A stretch of DNA of 64,000 bases, from NCBI RefSeq assembly GCF_002001005.1, contig NZ_MUNX01000146.1, forward strand, positions 1-64,000. Direction: 5' to 3'. The position numbers were made by a program, and so were the translations under genes. Source of the DNA: Flavobacterium sp. A45. Lineage in GTDB: Bacteria > Bacteroidota > Bacteroidia > Flavobacteriales > Flavobacteriaceae. This document shows positions 35,826 through 45,905 of the stretch, in pieces; the stretch's first letter is position 1, and every line of letters starts with the position of its first letter. Below the pieces are notes generated by a model that saw nothing but the letters and a program-made list of their open reading frames with translations, ran no database searches and was not told the DNA's origin.

Positions 35826-37445
35826 TTAATTTATTTTTTTGCCCCAAATAGGAACTCCAGCAGCAGTAAGTCCAGAATAAGTTAGCGTTACTTTGCGCGT
35901 GGCACTTTCCCAGTCCCAAGCATCGCTTACTTTACATTTTATGCCATTTACAGTCAATGTTTTGGCAGTACTGTCATAAGACCAAGTGCCAGTAACACCG
36001 CCACTTACTTTTTTGTCAGCTGTTAAGTAGACAGTCACTGATTTTTGAATCACAGCATATTGGTAATTCATTGTAATTTGTTCCCAACTCCCAACAAATG
36101 AAGCTTCTGAAATGGTGGTTTCCGGTACAGCAGCATATCTTTCAGGATCAACAACAGGCCAGCCGTCTTCTGTCCATTTTATGGCACGAACGTGTCCCAT
36201 CATAATAGCATTTGACGCATTGATTCCGGGCACATCCTTTGGCAAACGAGCTTGTGAGGCGTAAAACCATTGTTTGGTTTCTGGGTTTTGAAAAACAGAA
36301 CAATGCGAAAATCCAACCCATCCTGTATGACCATTGAACCCATAAGGATGTGTAAGCATTGGCCAGCAGTCGGCTCCATTTGTTACATTGGCACCGTTGA
36401 TTCCTACGAAAGGCCCTGTAATGCTTTTGGAACGGCAAACTCTAGTATTGTATGGAACATCCAAACCATCATAAGCCAAGAAAAGATAGTAATATTGGTT
36501 ATCCGGATTGTATATGATTTCTGGTCCCTCAGATGCTTGCCAGCGGCTAGTAGCACTTCGCGACGCTATTTTTGTTCCATAATCGCTCAACGTTTTCAGC
36601 TGATCTGGTTTTCCGGTTGCAGGATTGAGTTTTAACGAAGCAATACCCGAATGCCAAGAACCGTATATTAGATGGTGTTCTCCTTCTGGAGTGATAATTA
36701 ATGTAGGGTCGATGGCATTGAATTTGAAATAGGCATTTTCCCAATTTCTAGCACCAGTAAAAGAGTATGGTTTTACTCCATCAGGTTCTGAACATACTAC
36801 CATTCCTTTATCTACCCATACATTTGTTGCTAAATCGTCAGACTCTGCCAATCCGATAAAAGCTCTTTCTGACCATGAAGCTTCAAAATTGGTTCCAACA
36901 ATTGGCTCGTCTACCACAATGCTGTAATACATTCGGTACTTACTACCTACTTTCTTGATGTAAGGTGCCCAATAACCCATTCTAGGATTTTCAATCGGAG
37001 GTAAAGCAGGAACCATTCGGGCTCTTTTATTATTCAAAGAATCTTTTATCCAAGCAGGAGCTGTGGCCATAACCGACCCCATATATTCCCAGGTAACAAG
37101 GTCTTTCGAACGTCTGTAAGGAAAATGTCCGTGACCATCATGAGCGTTTCCATAGGATGCATCGGTTTGGTACATATAATAATATTCGCCACATTTTTCT
37201 ACTGACGGATCATGAACATTGGCTAAATTCCATTGTGAATTAGTACCCCAAGAAGCTATAGATGAATAATTATCGGCATACGTTGGTCCATTAAAAGTTG
37301 GCGTAGGCGTAGGTGTCGGAGTGGGGGTAGGTGTAGGTGTTGGTGTAACAGTTGGATCATCTTTGGAACAACTGGCCACAGAAAAGACTAGCAATGCGAT
37401 TGCAGTGTTTAATCCTAATCTAAAAATTGAATTTGACTTATTCAT
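35826..37445 (-). CDS. GH43 endo-arabinanase-like lipoprotein
   Basis: 539 residues. The lipoprotein signal peptide ends at Cys26 (SVASC), and a (TP)n linker (about 31-51) separates the lipid anchor from the catalytic domain, as expected for a surface-exposed enzyme. Triad: Asp79 in NVHDPS, Asp in FNAIDPTLII, and Glu in ASEGPEII. A C-terminal beta domain (about 450-539, FVGSWEQITM) resembles the C-terminal domain of extracellular endo-alpha-1,5-arabinanases. Likely role: cutting long arabinan at the cell surface before uptake by the SusC/SusD pair. Eleven bp separate it from the GH51 gene. Confidence 0.92.
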   Translation of the reverse strand: MNKSNSIFRLGLNTAIALLVFSVASCSKDDPTVTPTPTPTPTPTPTPTPTFNGPTYADNYSSIASWGTNSQWNLANVHDPSVEKCGEYYYMYQTDASYGNAHDGHGHFPYRRSKDLVTWEYMGSVMATAPAWIKDSLNNKRARMVPALPPIENPRMGYWAPYIKKVGSKYRMYYSIVVDEPIVGTNFEASWSERAFIGLAESDDLATNVWVDKGMVVCSEPDGVKPYSFTGARNWENAYFKFNAIDPTLIITPEGEHHLIYGSWHSGIASLKLNPATGKPDQLKTLSDYGTKIASRSATSRWQASEGPEIIYNPDNQYYYLFLAYDGLDVPYNTRVCRSKSITGPFVGINGANVTNGADCWPMLTHPYGFNGHTGWVGFSHCSVFQNPETKQWFYASQARLPKDVPGINASNAIMMGHVRAIKWTEDGWPVVDPERYAAVPETTISEASFVGSWEQITMNYQYAVIQKSVTVYLTADKKVSGGVTGTWSYDSTAKTLTVNGIKCKVSDAWDWESATRKVTLTYSGLTAAGVPIWGKKIN

Positions 37446-37456
37446 TTTTTTGTTTT

Positions 37457-39004
37457 TTATATTCCTTCTAAAACAACTACTGAGAATGGAGGAATAGTGA
37501 TTTCAAGTTTTCCTTTTTTGTTTTCGAAACCTTTAAAAACAGTTGGTATAATTTTGTTTGGATTTTCGAATGAATTGTAATCTTGTAATTTAGGCGATGT
37601 TAAAATTGTTCCAGTGAAATTTTTAACACCAAGATCTTTTACATCAATTTCTATTTTGTTTGTTTTTTTTGCATCAACATTTACCATTGAAATATGGACT
37701 GCACCACTTTTATCTTTTGAAGCTGATGCGGATATTGCAGGAAGTGTTTCTCCATTAAAAGTGTACAATGGTGTTTGAAAACTAACGGGCAATAATTTAG
37801 CATCTTGATGCACACTGTACATTTTCATTACAGAATAGGTTGGAGTTGTAATCATTTTTGCTTTATCTGTTAAGATTACAGCCTGTAAAACGTTTACGCA
37901 TTGTGCTAAGTTTGCCATACGGACTCTCTCTGCATGGTTGTTGAAAATATTTAGTGTTGCTCCAGCCAGAACAGCATCTCTCATTGTGTTTTGCTGGTAT
38001 AAGAAACCAGGATTTGTTCCTTTTTCTACTTCATACCAAGCTCCCCATTCGTCAACAATCATCGCTACTTTTTTCTCAGGATCGTATTTGTCCATGATAG
38101 CAGAATGTTTGGTTACCAGCTCTTCCATTTTTAAAGCAGATTTCATCGTATTGAAATATCCGTCTTCAGAAAAATCGGTACCATCTCCTTTTTTATTCCA
38201 ATCGATAACGGCATAATGGTGAACTCCAACTCCTCCTAACATGTTTAGGGGAATATCTTTCATCAAGGTTTCGGTCCAATTGTAATCGGCACTGTTTGAT
38301 CCGGAAGCAATGCGGGTTAAGCCGCCTGTGTTTTGCCAATCGGACATGAAGGTTGCGTATTTTCTATATTCACCCACGTAATAATCTGCGGTCATATTAC
38401 CGCCACAGCCCCAGGCTTCATTTCCAATTCCCCAGAATTTCACTTTCCAAGGTTCAGTTCTTCCATTTTTTTTACGAAGGTCGCTCATTGGGCTTTTTCC
38501 GCCAAAGTTGGTGTACTGTACCCAGTCTGCTAATTCCTGAACGGTTCCACTACCTACGTTTCCAGATAAGTATGGTTCAGCTCCCAGAAGTTCACACATA
38601 TTCAAAAAATCATGCGTTCCAAAACTGTTGTCTTCAGTAACACCGCCCCACCATTGATTTACAATCGTTGGTCTTTGTTCTTTAGGGCCAATACCGTCTT
38701 TCCAGTGATAGGTATCGGCAAAACAACCACCCGGCCATCTTAAATTTGGAATTTTTAACTCTTTCAAAGCCTTAATAATATCATTGCGGACACCAGCAGT
38801 ATTTGGTATTTTAGAAGTGTCACCTACAAAAAAGCCACCATATATGCATCTTCCTAAATGTTCTGCAAAGTGACCATAGATGTTTTTGTTGATTGTTGGA
38901 GCATCTGCAGCATTTTTTATAGTAAGTACTGTCGTTTCTTTTTGTGCAAAACTGGCTTGACTACAAAAAGCGATGATAAATAATAATAATTGGACTTTTT
39001 TCAT
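37457..39004 (-). CDS. GH51 alpha-L-arabinofuranosidase
   Basis: 515 residues with a signal peptide (about 1-20, ASFAQ). Typical short GH51: NIYGHFAEHLGRCIYGGFFVG at the start of the barrel, RWPGGCFADTYHW, acid/base Glu196 in GIGNEAWG, nucleophile Glu319 in IVDEWGAWYE, and a C-terminal beta domain ending PPFSVVVLEGI. It removes terminal arabinofuranose from oligosaccharides. Most short GH51 enzymes are cytoplasmic; the signal peptide here indicates a periplasmic place. It lies third in the susC-led operon. Confidence 0.94.
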   Translation of the reverse strand: MKKVQLLLFIIAFCSQASFAQKETTVLTIKNAADAPTINKNIYGHFAEHLGRCIYGGFFVGDTSKIPNTAGVRNDIIKALKELKIPNLRWPGGCFADTYHWKDGIGPKEQRPTIVNQWWGGVTEDNSFGTHDFLNMCELLGAEPYLSGNVGSGTVQELADWVQYTNFGGKSPMSDLRKKNGRTEPWKVKFWGIGNEAWGCGGNMTADYYVGEYRKYATFMSDWQNTGGLTRIASGSNSADYNWTETLMKDIPLNMLGGVGVHHYAVIDWNKKGDGTDFSEDGYFNTMKSALKMEELVTKHSAIMDKYDPEKKVAMIVDEWGAWYEVEKGTNPGFLYQQNTMRDAVLAGATLNIFNNHAERVRMANLAQCVNVLQAVILTDKAKMITTPTYSVMKMYSVHQDAKLLPVSFQTPLYTFNGETLPAISASASKDKSGAVHISMVNVDAKKTNKIEIDVKDLGVKNFTGTILTSPKLQDYNSFENPNKIIPTVFKGFENKKGKLEITIPPFSVVVLEGI

Positions 39005-39094
39005 GATGGCTTTATTTTATAATATCACGTGGCAAACTACGGAAAGTTTACCACATGATATTAAATTTCTAACTAAACTAACTCAAATAAAATA

Positions 39095-40654
39095 TTAATA
39101 ACTTGGATTTTGAACCATTCCAGGGTTATTGTCCATGTCTAATTGTGGAATTGGGAAATACTCTCTTCCAGGTGCATACGAATTGAATTCTACATCTCTG
39201 GTTTTTAACCATGCTAATTTTGCAGCATCTTCTAACCATCCCCAACGGCGGATATCATCAAAACGGTGTCCTTCAAGAGGGAATTCTAAGAATCTTTCGT
39301 GGCCAATCTGATCTCTCATTGCAGCTTGACTAAGTCCAGGTTTTGCAGTACTCAAGTTTGGTAAGCCCACACGGTCTCTCACCATTTGGATGTAAGTGTA
39401 CGCTCCAGGAGTATCGCCAGTTTCGTTCAAACACTCAGCATACATTAACAGCACATCTGCATAACGTAACAAACGCTCGTTAATTCCTGAACGCCAGTCG
39501 TATTCGTTGGCATAATTCCCGTCAGAGTTTTGATATTTTCTGCAAAATAAATCATTTAAATCACCTGGATTTGCTCCATAGAAAGTGGCAAAATCTTGTC
39601 CGTACAATTTCACACCTGGTTTGTTGTAAAACACAGTAGCGTCCAAACGAGGGTCTGTTGCCCCTGTAGTCGTTTTTTCAACTTGGTATTCATTAAATAA
39701 TGCCCAAGTAGGTTGAACATCAGTCCATCCAAAAGCTCTTGGAGCATAAGTAATAGCTCTTGCAGAAGTTTTTCCCCAATCGGATGCTGGAATACCACCC
39801 CATCCTAAAGCTACTCCACCAGCTTCTCTACTGAATTCAACTTCGAACAATGATTCTGAGTTGTTTTCGTTCGTATCCGTAAAGTTATCTCGGTAGTTTG
39901 AAACTAAAGAATAAACACCCGAATCAATTACTTGTTTGAATGTTGTTTTTGCATTGGCAAAATCTTTAGTAAACAAATAGGCTTTTCCTAAATAACCTAG
40001 TGCAGCTCCTTTGGTAGCACGTCCTTTTTGCCCTGCATCCAAACCAGATACGCTGGTGTAAGATACTGGTAGCAATTCGGCAGCCGCTTTGAAATCTGCA
40101 ATCACTTGAGCCCAACCTTCCGCTTGAGTTTTTTGTGGATAGTAAATAGCCAGGTCTGTTGGTACGGGTACGTTTTTGAACATATTTACGGCATGAAATA
40201 AATACAAACCTCTCAAGAAATATGCCTGCCCAATGATTCTGTTTTTAAGTGCTGCATCGCTCATTTCAATACCCGGCACGTTAGCCAAAACTTGATTAGC
40301 TCTGTAGATACCTTGATAATAGGTTTCATATGCCCAACCATAAATAGCAGCGTCTGAAACATTGGAGTTGAAACGACCTACATTGTACATTGATCCCCAC
40401 GGGCTGTTGCTTCGAGTGTCATCCCCTTTTAAGTCTAATAATAAAGGTGTACTTCTCATATAGGTTCCATCTGTTAATAAACTGGAGTAAACGGCATTCA
40501 CTCCTGCTAAGGCATCTTCGTCTGTTTTCCAGAATGACCCTGAGGTTTCTACATTGGGATCTACTTGCAATAAGTCATCATCGCTTACACAACTTGTGGT
40601 TACAGCAGCAAGTGAAAAGAAACCAGCTAGATAATTATATATTTTATGTTTCAT
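39095..40654 (-). CDS. SusD-like starch-binding family outer-membrane lipoprotein
   Basis: Surface lipoprotein that binds the glycan and caps the SusC channel. 519 residues; lipobox TTSC with Cys22. SusD-family traits: SFWKTDEDALAGVNAVYSSL near the N-terminus, TPR-like helices (AYFLRGLYLFHAVNMF), and C-terminal LLRYADVLLMYAECLNETGD and ERFLEFPLEGHRFDDIRRWG. Lies 29 bp downstream of susC. The ligand is likely arabinan, inferred from neighbours. Confidence 0.95.
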   Translation of the reverse strand: MKHKIYNYLAGFFSLAAVTTSCVSDDDLLQVDPNVETSGSFWKTDEDALAGVNAVYSSLLTDGTYMRSTPLLLDLKGDDTRSNSPWGSMYNVGRFNSNVSDAAIYGWAYETYYQGIYRANQVLANVPGIEMSDAALKNRIIGQAYFLRGLYLFHAVNMFKNVPVPTDLAIYYPQKTQAEGWAQVIADFKAAAELLPVSYTSVSGLDAGQKGRATKGAALGYLGKAYLFTKDFANAKTTFKQVIDSGVYSLVSNYRDNFTDTNENNSESLFEVEFSREAGGVALGWGGIPASDWGKTSARAITYAPRAFGWTDVQPTWALFNEYQVEKTTTGATDPRLDATVFYNKPGVKLYGQDFATFYGANPGDLNDLFCRKYQNSDGNYANEYDWRSGINERLLRYADVLLMYAECLNETGDTPGAYTYIQMVRDRVGLPNLSTAKPGLSQAAMRDQIGHERFLEFPLEGHRFDDIRRWGWLEDAAKLAWLKTRDVEFNSYAPGREYFPIPQLDMDNNPGMVQNPSY

Positions 40655-40683
40655 TTTGATTCGTTTTTAATTGTTGACTAATT

Positions 40684-43600
40684 TTAGAAAGTTACATCAA
40701 GTCCTATAGAAATGGTTCTAGGATTTGGGAATGAACCCGCATCATATCCTCTTGAGAATAATCCGTCATTGCTGTTGAAATCAGGGTCATATCCTTTGTA
40801 ATCGCTAAGGATTAATAAGTTTTGGCCATTTACATAAATTCTAGCTTTTTCGATAAAAAACGTTTCAGGAACTGGGATTTGGTAACCAATTTCCATAGTC
40901 TGTAATTTTAGGTAGTCTCCATTTTCTATAAATCGATTAGAGTCTCTTCCGTTTGCATTTGGATCACCAATGATAGGGCGCGGAACATCAGTATTGGTAT
41001 TTGTTGGAGTCCAATAATTAAGCATGTCAGTACTGTGGTTACCGTATTGGCCAGCCATTAAATTACGATACATCGCATTAAATACTTTGTTTCCACCAGC
41101 ACCTTGCCAAAACATTGAGAATTCAAAATTCTTGTATGAGGCACTAAAGTTGATACCATAGCTATATTGCGGAATGGTTGTTCCTTGGTAGGTTCTATCC
41201 AAGTCACTTATCATTCCATCATCATTGATGTCTTTGAAACGAATATCTCCAACACCTGCATTGGTTTGAGTTGGAGCAGCAGCGATTTCGGCAGCATTTT
41301 GAAAAATACCATCTGTTTCGTATGCAAAAATCTCACCAATGGATCTTCCTACTTCGGTTTTAGAAGCAGCACCATAAATTGGATTTCCGTTAAGTCCAAT
41401 TTGTAAAACCTCATTTTTCAACGTTCCTAAGTTGGCTGAAATATTGTATTTGAATTCATGATCATTATTTGCATAAGAAGCCGTAAATTCTAAACCACTG
41501 TTTTTAACTGCTCCTGCGTTTGTAGTTACACTAGCAGGAAATGCTCCTGTAGAGAATGGTAAAGGAACAGCAATCAATAAATCAGTTGATTCTTTGATGA
41601 AATATTCAGCAGAGAACTGTAAACTGTTATTAAGGAATCCTAACTCAAGTGCCACATTTGTGCTTTTTGTTTCTTCCCAGTGTACATTTGGATCAATTGC
41701 ACTTACAACAGTTGTTCCATTGGCTAATTCATTATTAAAGTTATAACCTGCAAAAGCATTTATAGTTGGGGAATAGGCATAAGTACCAATAGTGTTGTTT
41801 CCTAATACACCATATCCACCTCTAAGTTTAATATTGCTAACCCATTCTGGTAAATGCAAGAATGTTTCATTGCTAATTTTCCAAGCTCCTGAGAACGAAT
41901 AAAAGTTACCTGTATTGTTTTCCTGACTGAAAAGAGACGTTTTGTCTTGTCTGAAGTTTCCAGTTATAAAATAACGATCATCATACGAATAATTGATTCT
42001 GCTTAAGTACGAAATACCAGTTTTGGTATTTTCATATTCGCCAGAACTGGTGGCATCTGCATATTCAAGATGACTGATTTCACCAGGTGTGTACCCTTTG
42101 CCATTTGACCAGTGTCTGTAATAGTCAGATCTTTCTTGAATCCAACCTGCCAATGCATCAAATTTGTGATTGCCAATAGTTTTTTCGTAAGTTAATAAAT
42201 TATTCAAAAATGTTCTGGATTCATTTCCTGTAACAACATTAAGCTCAGCTTCATCATTGGTAGTAATGTAGTACCAACCCAAATCACTTGGTGGATTGAA
42301 TTTTCTGTCTTGCCAATCCAATCGGTCAAAACTGGCATCTATTTTGTATTTTAATCCTTTTACAATTTCAAGTTCTCCCCAAATATTACCAATGAAACGA
42401 TTTCTTTGTCCGCTATTGTCAATTAAGTTGTTGAAACCAATTACGTTAAGAGAGATGGCTCTTTGTGTTAAGTTGTCCGTTCCACCGTATCCTCCAAGTC
42501 TATTTTCATCATAAACTGGCATAGTTGGTATAGCTGTTAATAAGGCAGCAATAGCGGACTCTCCAACATAACTGTTAAAATTTTCTTTGTCCGATTGCGT
42601 ATATCCAATTTTTGAACCGTATTTAAATTTACCTTTTTTACCAGACAAATTAAGATTCGTAGATATTCTTTCATAGTCTTGCGGAGAATTAACATAACTA
42701 GTATTCTTGAAATAGTCTACATTCATATTGTAGGCCATACTTTCGGCTCCCCCACTTAATGTTAAAGATTGGTTGTTAACTACCCCTGTTTCGAAGGCTT
42801 CTTTCTGCCAATTCGTGTTTACATCATTAATGTATAGCGGGCTGGTAGGGTCATTCCCGGGAGCTATTGTCAATCCTGCATTTAATTCAGCCGCAGTAGT
42901 GATTTGTTGATAGCCTTCTCTGTCTGTAACATCCCAATTTTTAGCAACAGTTTGAAGTCCAAGTAAAGACTTGTATTTTACTTCAAATTTACCTTGTTTC
43001 CCTTTTTTGGTAGTGATGATAACTACTCCATTAGCTCCGCGAACACCATAAATCGCTGCTGAAGAAGCATCTTTCAATACCTGCATCGATTCGATATCAC
43101 CTGGTGCAAAATCATTTGGAGATTCAACAATCATTCCGTCAATTACAAAAAGAGGATTATTGTTGTTGAAAGATGAAATACCTCTAATTTTCACATTAAC
43201 GTAACCTCCCGGCTCTCCTGATGATTGTACGGTAACCCCGGCAACTTGTCCTTGCAGCATTTTTGCAGGATCGTAGGTTGTTATCGTTTTGGCTTCTTTC
43301 ATGTTCACCACACTTACAGATCCTGTTAAATCTGCTTTCTTTTGTGTACCATACCCAACCACAACTATTTCATTCAGTTTGTTGAGGTTGTCTCTCATTC
43401 CAAAATCTATTTTTGTTCGATTTGCGATAGTTATTTCTTGAGTTTCATATCCTACATACGAAAAAATAAGGACATCTGTAGGTTTTGCATTTATGGAATA
43501 ATCTCCATCAAATCCAGTAGATGTTGCGGTGGTAGTTCCTTTTACTAAAATATTTACTCCAGGAAGTGGCATCGCATCACTTGAGGATGTAATTTTTCCT

Positions 43601-43728
43601 GAAACAATATTGGGCTGTTGTGCCGATGCATTATAAGTACTAAAGAGCATAACTAATAATGCTAGTAGCCATTCTTTTTTAGGCAATAAAAAATTGCAAT
43701 AAAAAAATAATCTGTGGTTTGTTGTCAT
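40684..43728 (-). CDS. SusC-like TonB-dependent outer-membrane transporter
   Basis: Imports glycan oligomers with SusD and TonB energy. 1014 residues. Signal-anchor region (about 18-37), carboxypeptidase-like domain (about 40-115, with PLPGVNILVKGT), SusC signature IVVVGYGTQKKADLTGSVS, plug (NNNPLFVIDGM), and a long beta barrel ending with the aromatic RTISIGLDVTF. No N-terminal STN signalling domain, so control is probably by the AraR-type site upstream rather than an anti-sigma system. Heads the operon. Confidence 0.95.
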   Translation of the reverse strand: MTTNHRLFFYCNFLLPKKEWLLALLVMLFSTYNASAQQPNIVSGKITSSSDAMPLPGVNILVKGTTTATSTGFDGDYSINAKPTDVLIFSYVGYETQEITIANRTKIDFGMRDNLNKLNEIVVVGYGTQKKADLTGSVSVVNMKEAKTITTYDPAKMLQGQVAGVTVQSSGEPGGYVNVKIRGISSFNNNNPLFVIDGMIVESPNDFAPGDIESMQVLKDASSAAIYGVRGANGVVIITTKKGKQGKFEVKYKSLLGLQTVAKNWDVTDREGYQQITTAAELNAGLTIAPGNDPTSPLYINDVNTNWQKEAFETGVVNNQSLTLSGGAESMAYNMNVDYFKNTSYVNSPQDYERISTNLNLSGKKGKFKYGSKIGYTQSDKENFNSYVGESAIAALLTAIPTMPVYDENRLGGYGGTDNLTQRAISLNVIGFNNLIDNSGQRNRFIGNIWGELEIVKGLKYKIDASFDRLDWQDRKFNPPSDLGWYYITTNDEAELNVVTGNESRTFLNNLLTYEKTIGNHKFDALAGWIQERSDYYRHWSNGKGYTPGEISHLEYADATSSGEYENTKTGISYLSRINYSYDDRYFITGNFRQDKTSLFSQENNTGNFYSFSGAWKISNETFLHLPEWVSNIKLRGGYGVLGNNTIGTYAYSPTINAFAGYNFNNELANGTTVVSAIDPNVHWEETKSTNVALELGFLNNSLQFSAEYFIKESTDLLIAVPLPFSTGAFPASVTTNAGAVKNSGLEFTASYANNDHEFKYNISANLGTLKNEVLQIGLNGNPIYGAASKTEVGRSIGEIFAYETDGIFQNAAEIAAAPTQTNAGVGDIRFKDINDDGMISDLDRTYQGTTIPQYSYGINFSASYKNFEFSMFWQGAGGNKVFNAMYRNLMAGQYGNHSTDMLNYWTPTNTNTDVPRPIIGDPNANGRDSNRFIENGDYLKLQTMEIGYQIPVPETFFIEKARIYVNGQNLLILSDYKGYDPDFNSNDGLFSRGYDAGSFPNPRTISIGLDVTF

Positions 43729-43751
43729 ATTGATTGCATTTTGGTTAATTA

Positions 43752-43805
43752 TAAGTGTAGTTTTTACATTTGTAAATTTAAATAAAAAAAAAGCATAAAA
43801 ACAAA
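43752..43805 (-). promoter_or_regulatory. susC promoter with probable AraR operator
   Basis: Operator TAAGTGT-N7-ACATTTG at 43752-43772. On the minus strand TAAATTTA (43773-43780) is a near-match -7, with TTTG at 43802-43805 as -33 and 21 bp between. The operator sits just downstream of the -7, over the start of transcription, as expected for repression. Confidence 0.65.
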
Positions 43806-44283
43806 TTAATCTGATAAAAAAAGTTGCAAAAAAAAACGGATATCCTAAAATTTGCGGTTAAACGTAAGTATTTGCGTGTTTTAAAACTATCAAAAACGTT
43901 TTCGTAAAATATAATATATTGATATTAAGCATATTGAGTCTTTTTTTTATATCTATTAAATTTTTAAATTTTTTTATGAATATTTTGTTTTTTTATAAAA
44001 AATGAACGATTTTGTGTACAAAAAAATACTATTGAAGCTTGCTTTTTTTGTTTAATTTGTCATTTTCAGAATATTTTTTGGGTTCTAAAATGGCCAAAAA
44101 GCACTTGTAAATGTAATTTTAACACTTAATTGCGACTCGGGTATTAAAAAATAAGTTGGATTTTGGTGTCTAAATTCTCTTTTTTTATCTTTTGACAAAG
44201 AGGGATCAAAATTTTTGGGTTTGGTTAAGGATGTATCACGTGCTAATTCAGTGACTTATGTTTGTTGTTCCTTTTTGTTTTTA
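43781..44283. other. AT-rich divergent spacer between susC and araR
   Basis: About 500 bp with no ORF, RNA gene or clear repeat that I could see, apart from poly-A/T runs near 43785-43835 and 43935-44030. The two promoter/operator regions flank it. Confidence 0.5.
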
Positions 44284-44313
44284 TAAGTGTAAAAACAACA
44301 TTAAATAAATTTG
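44284..44313 (+). promoter_or_regulatory. araR promoter with probable AraR operator
   Basis: TAAGTGT-N7-ACATTAA at 44284-44304 (one weaker half) directly before TAAATTTG (44306-44313), a perfect TAnnTTTG. The operator covers the spacer and -33, suggesting autoregulation. Confidence 0.68.
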
Positions 44314-44358
44314 GTAGTTTTGAGGAAGTTCTTATATTTACCACAAAATATATAGAAA

Positions 44359-45048
44359 ATGCTAAATAGTTATAGTACAGCTGACAAAGTTCTTCTAGCG
44401 GTAGATTGCATCATTTTCGGTTTTGATGAAGAAGGGTTGAAAATCCTTTTGATTAAAAGGGATTTTGAACCTGAAAAAGGGAAATGGTCATTAATGGGAG
44501 GATTTCTTAAAAAAGAGGAAGTATTGGATACTGCAGCCATAAGAGTCTTGAATACTTATACTGGTTTGCAGGATATTTATATGGAACAGCTTTATACCTA
44601 CAGTGAAATTGATCGTGACCCTGTAGAAAGAACCATATCTGTAGCTTATTATGCACTGATTAATATCGAAAACCATAATGCCGAATTGATCCAGAACTAT
44701 CATGCCAAATGGTTTAGTGTTTCGGAAGTGCCAAAATTGATTTTTGACCACGATAATATGTTGGCACATGCCATAAGAAGATTGCGTTACAGAACTTCGA
44801 TGCGACCTGTTGGATTTGAACTGTTACCCGAAAAATTTAAAATGAGTCAACTACTTAAATTGTATGAATCCATTTTGGACAAACAAATCGACAAAAGAAA
44901 TTTTATCAGCAAAATCAACTCGTTGGATATTTTGATAAAATTAGATGAGAAAGACATGACTTCTTCTAGAAAAGGTTCGTATCTCTATACTTTTGACAAA
45001 GAAAAATACGATGCCAAACTCTTGAATAATTTCGCTTTGAACTTTTAA
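44359..45048 (+). CDS. araR: Nudix-derived transcriptional regulator of arabinose use (AraR type)
   Basis: 229 residues. The N-terminal Nudix-like domain (about 1-140) has the start of a Nudix box at GGFLKKEE (47-54) and keeps Glu54, Arg62 and Gly69, but positions 63, 66 and 67, normally Glu, are Val, Thr and Tyr, so catalysis is unlikely. The C-terminal part (about 150-229) is winged-helix-like and ends SYLYTFDKEKYDA. This matches the NrtR-like AraR family described from Bacteroides, whose effector is L-arabinose. Divergent from susC. Six palindromes in the window are the likely targets, including one in its own promoter. Confidence 0.88.
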   Translation: MLNSYSTADKVLLAVDCIIFGFDEEGLKILLIKRDFEPEKGKWSLMGGFLKKEEVLDTAAIRVLNTYTGLQDIYMEQLYTYSEIDRDPVERTISVAYYALINIENHNAELIQNYHAKWFSVSEVPKLIFDHDNMLAHAIRRLRYRTSMRPVGFELLPEKFKMSQLLKLYESILDKQIDKRNFISKINSLDILIKLDEKDMTSSRKGSYLYTFDKEKYDAKLLNNFALNF

Positions 45049-45074
45049 AGTAGAATTTGATTTTAAAGCAAATA

Positions 45075-45111
45075 AAAAAAGGAAGCTTCTGTTGCAGAAG
45101 CTTCCTTTTTT
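45075..45111. terminator. Bidirectional terminator between araR and tal
   Basis: 11-bp stem (45081-45091 with 45095-45105), TTG loop, A and T runs of six or more on both sides. Confidence 0.88.
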
Positions 45112-45143
45112 GTTGGACTAAAACGAATTTTGAATATTAAGTT

Positions 45144-45800
45144 CTAGCTATTTCCTTTTTGGTAATCGGCTAAAAATTGTGCTAATCCGCTATCGGTCAG
45201 AGGATGTTTCAATAATCCAGTGATTGAAGATAATGGACCAGTCATTACATCCGATCCTAGTTTTGCACAATTTATAACATGCATTGTATTACGAACGGAA
45301 GCTGATAAAATTTGAGTTTGAAAATCATAATTGTCATAAATTTGTCTGATATCGGCAATCAATCCCATACCATCAGTACAAATATCATCTAGTCTACCTA
45401 GAAACGGAGACACATAAGTAGCTCCAGCTTTGGCAGCAAGTAATGCCTGTCCCACTGAAAAAACTAAGGTCACATTAGTTCTGATTCCTTTATCCGAAAA
45501 ATATTTGCAGGCTTTAACTCCAGTAGCAATCATAGGCAGTTTTACCACAATCTGAGGATGCAAAGCAGCCAATATTTCGCCTTCACGAACCATTCCTTCA
45601 TAATCTGTCGCAATCACCTCTGCTGAAACATCTCCGTCAACAATTTCACAGATAGCAACATAGTGCTTCAAAATATTGTCTGCGCCGGTAATCCCTTCTT
45701 TGGCCATTAATGATGGATTAGTAGTTACACCATCTAATACTCCTAGGGCCTGAGCCTCTGCAATTTCATTTAAATTTGCTGTGTCGATAAAAAATTTCAT
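45144..45800 (-). CDS. tal: Transaldolase, fructose-6-phosphate aldolase-like
   Basis: Moves three-carbon units in the pentose phosphate pathway. 218 residues, the short TalC/FSA-like class. Seen: [27 protein letters not shown], the Schiff-base lysine in VVKLPM, and [31 protein letters not shown]. Lies 79 bp after the transketolase gene, likely co-transcribed from the AraR-controlled promoter at 48169-48221; both act on the xylulose-5-phosphate made from arabinose. Confidence 0.93.
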   Translation of the reverse strand: MKFFIDTANLNEIAEAQALGVLDGVTTNPSLMAKEGITGADNILKHYVAICEIVDGDVSAEVIATDYEGMVREGEILAALHPQIVVKLPMIATGVKACKYFSDKGIRTNVTLVFSVGQALLAAKAGATYVSPFLGRLDDICTDGMGLIADIRQIYDNYDFQTQILSASVRNTMHVINCAKLGSDVMTGPLSSITGLLKHPLTDSGLAQFLADYQKGNS

Positions 45801-45814
45801 AAGTATGTTTTTTT

Positions 45815-45905
45815 TGGAGATTCTAAGTTTCTGAGTTACTAAGAATCTGAGTTTTTTTTAATGTTTTTGTCTTAGTTTCTTAGAAACTTAGTGTCTTAGC
45901 TTCTT
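45815..45905. repeat. CTTAG-type dispersed repeat (copy 3), overlaps the tkt 3' end
   Basis: Contains GAGATTCTAAGTTTCTGAG and, further on, CTTAGTTTCTTAGAAACTTA. Read on the minus strand the right part encodes the last residues of transketolase (KEAKTLSF) and its stop at 45880-45882. Confidence 0.6.

Noticed and set aside
43781..44283. Small genes in the AT-rich susC-araR spacer
   Set aside because: Only very short frames with no ribosome-site context or protein-like composition were seen.
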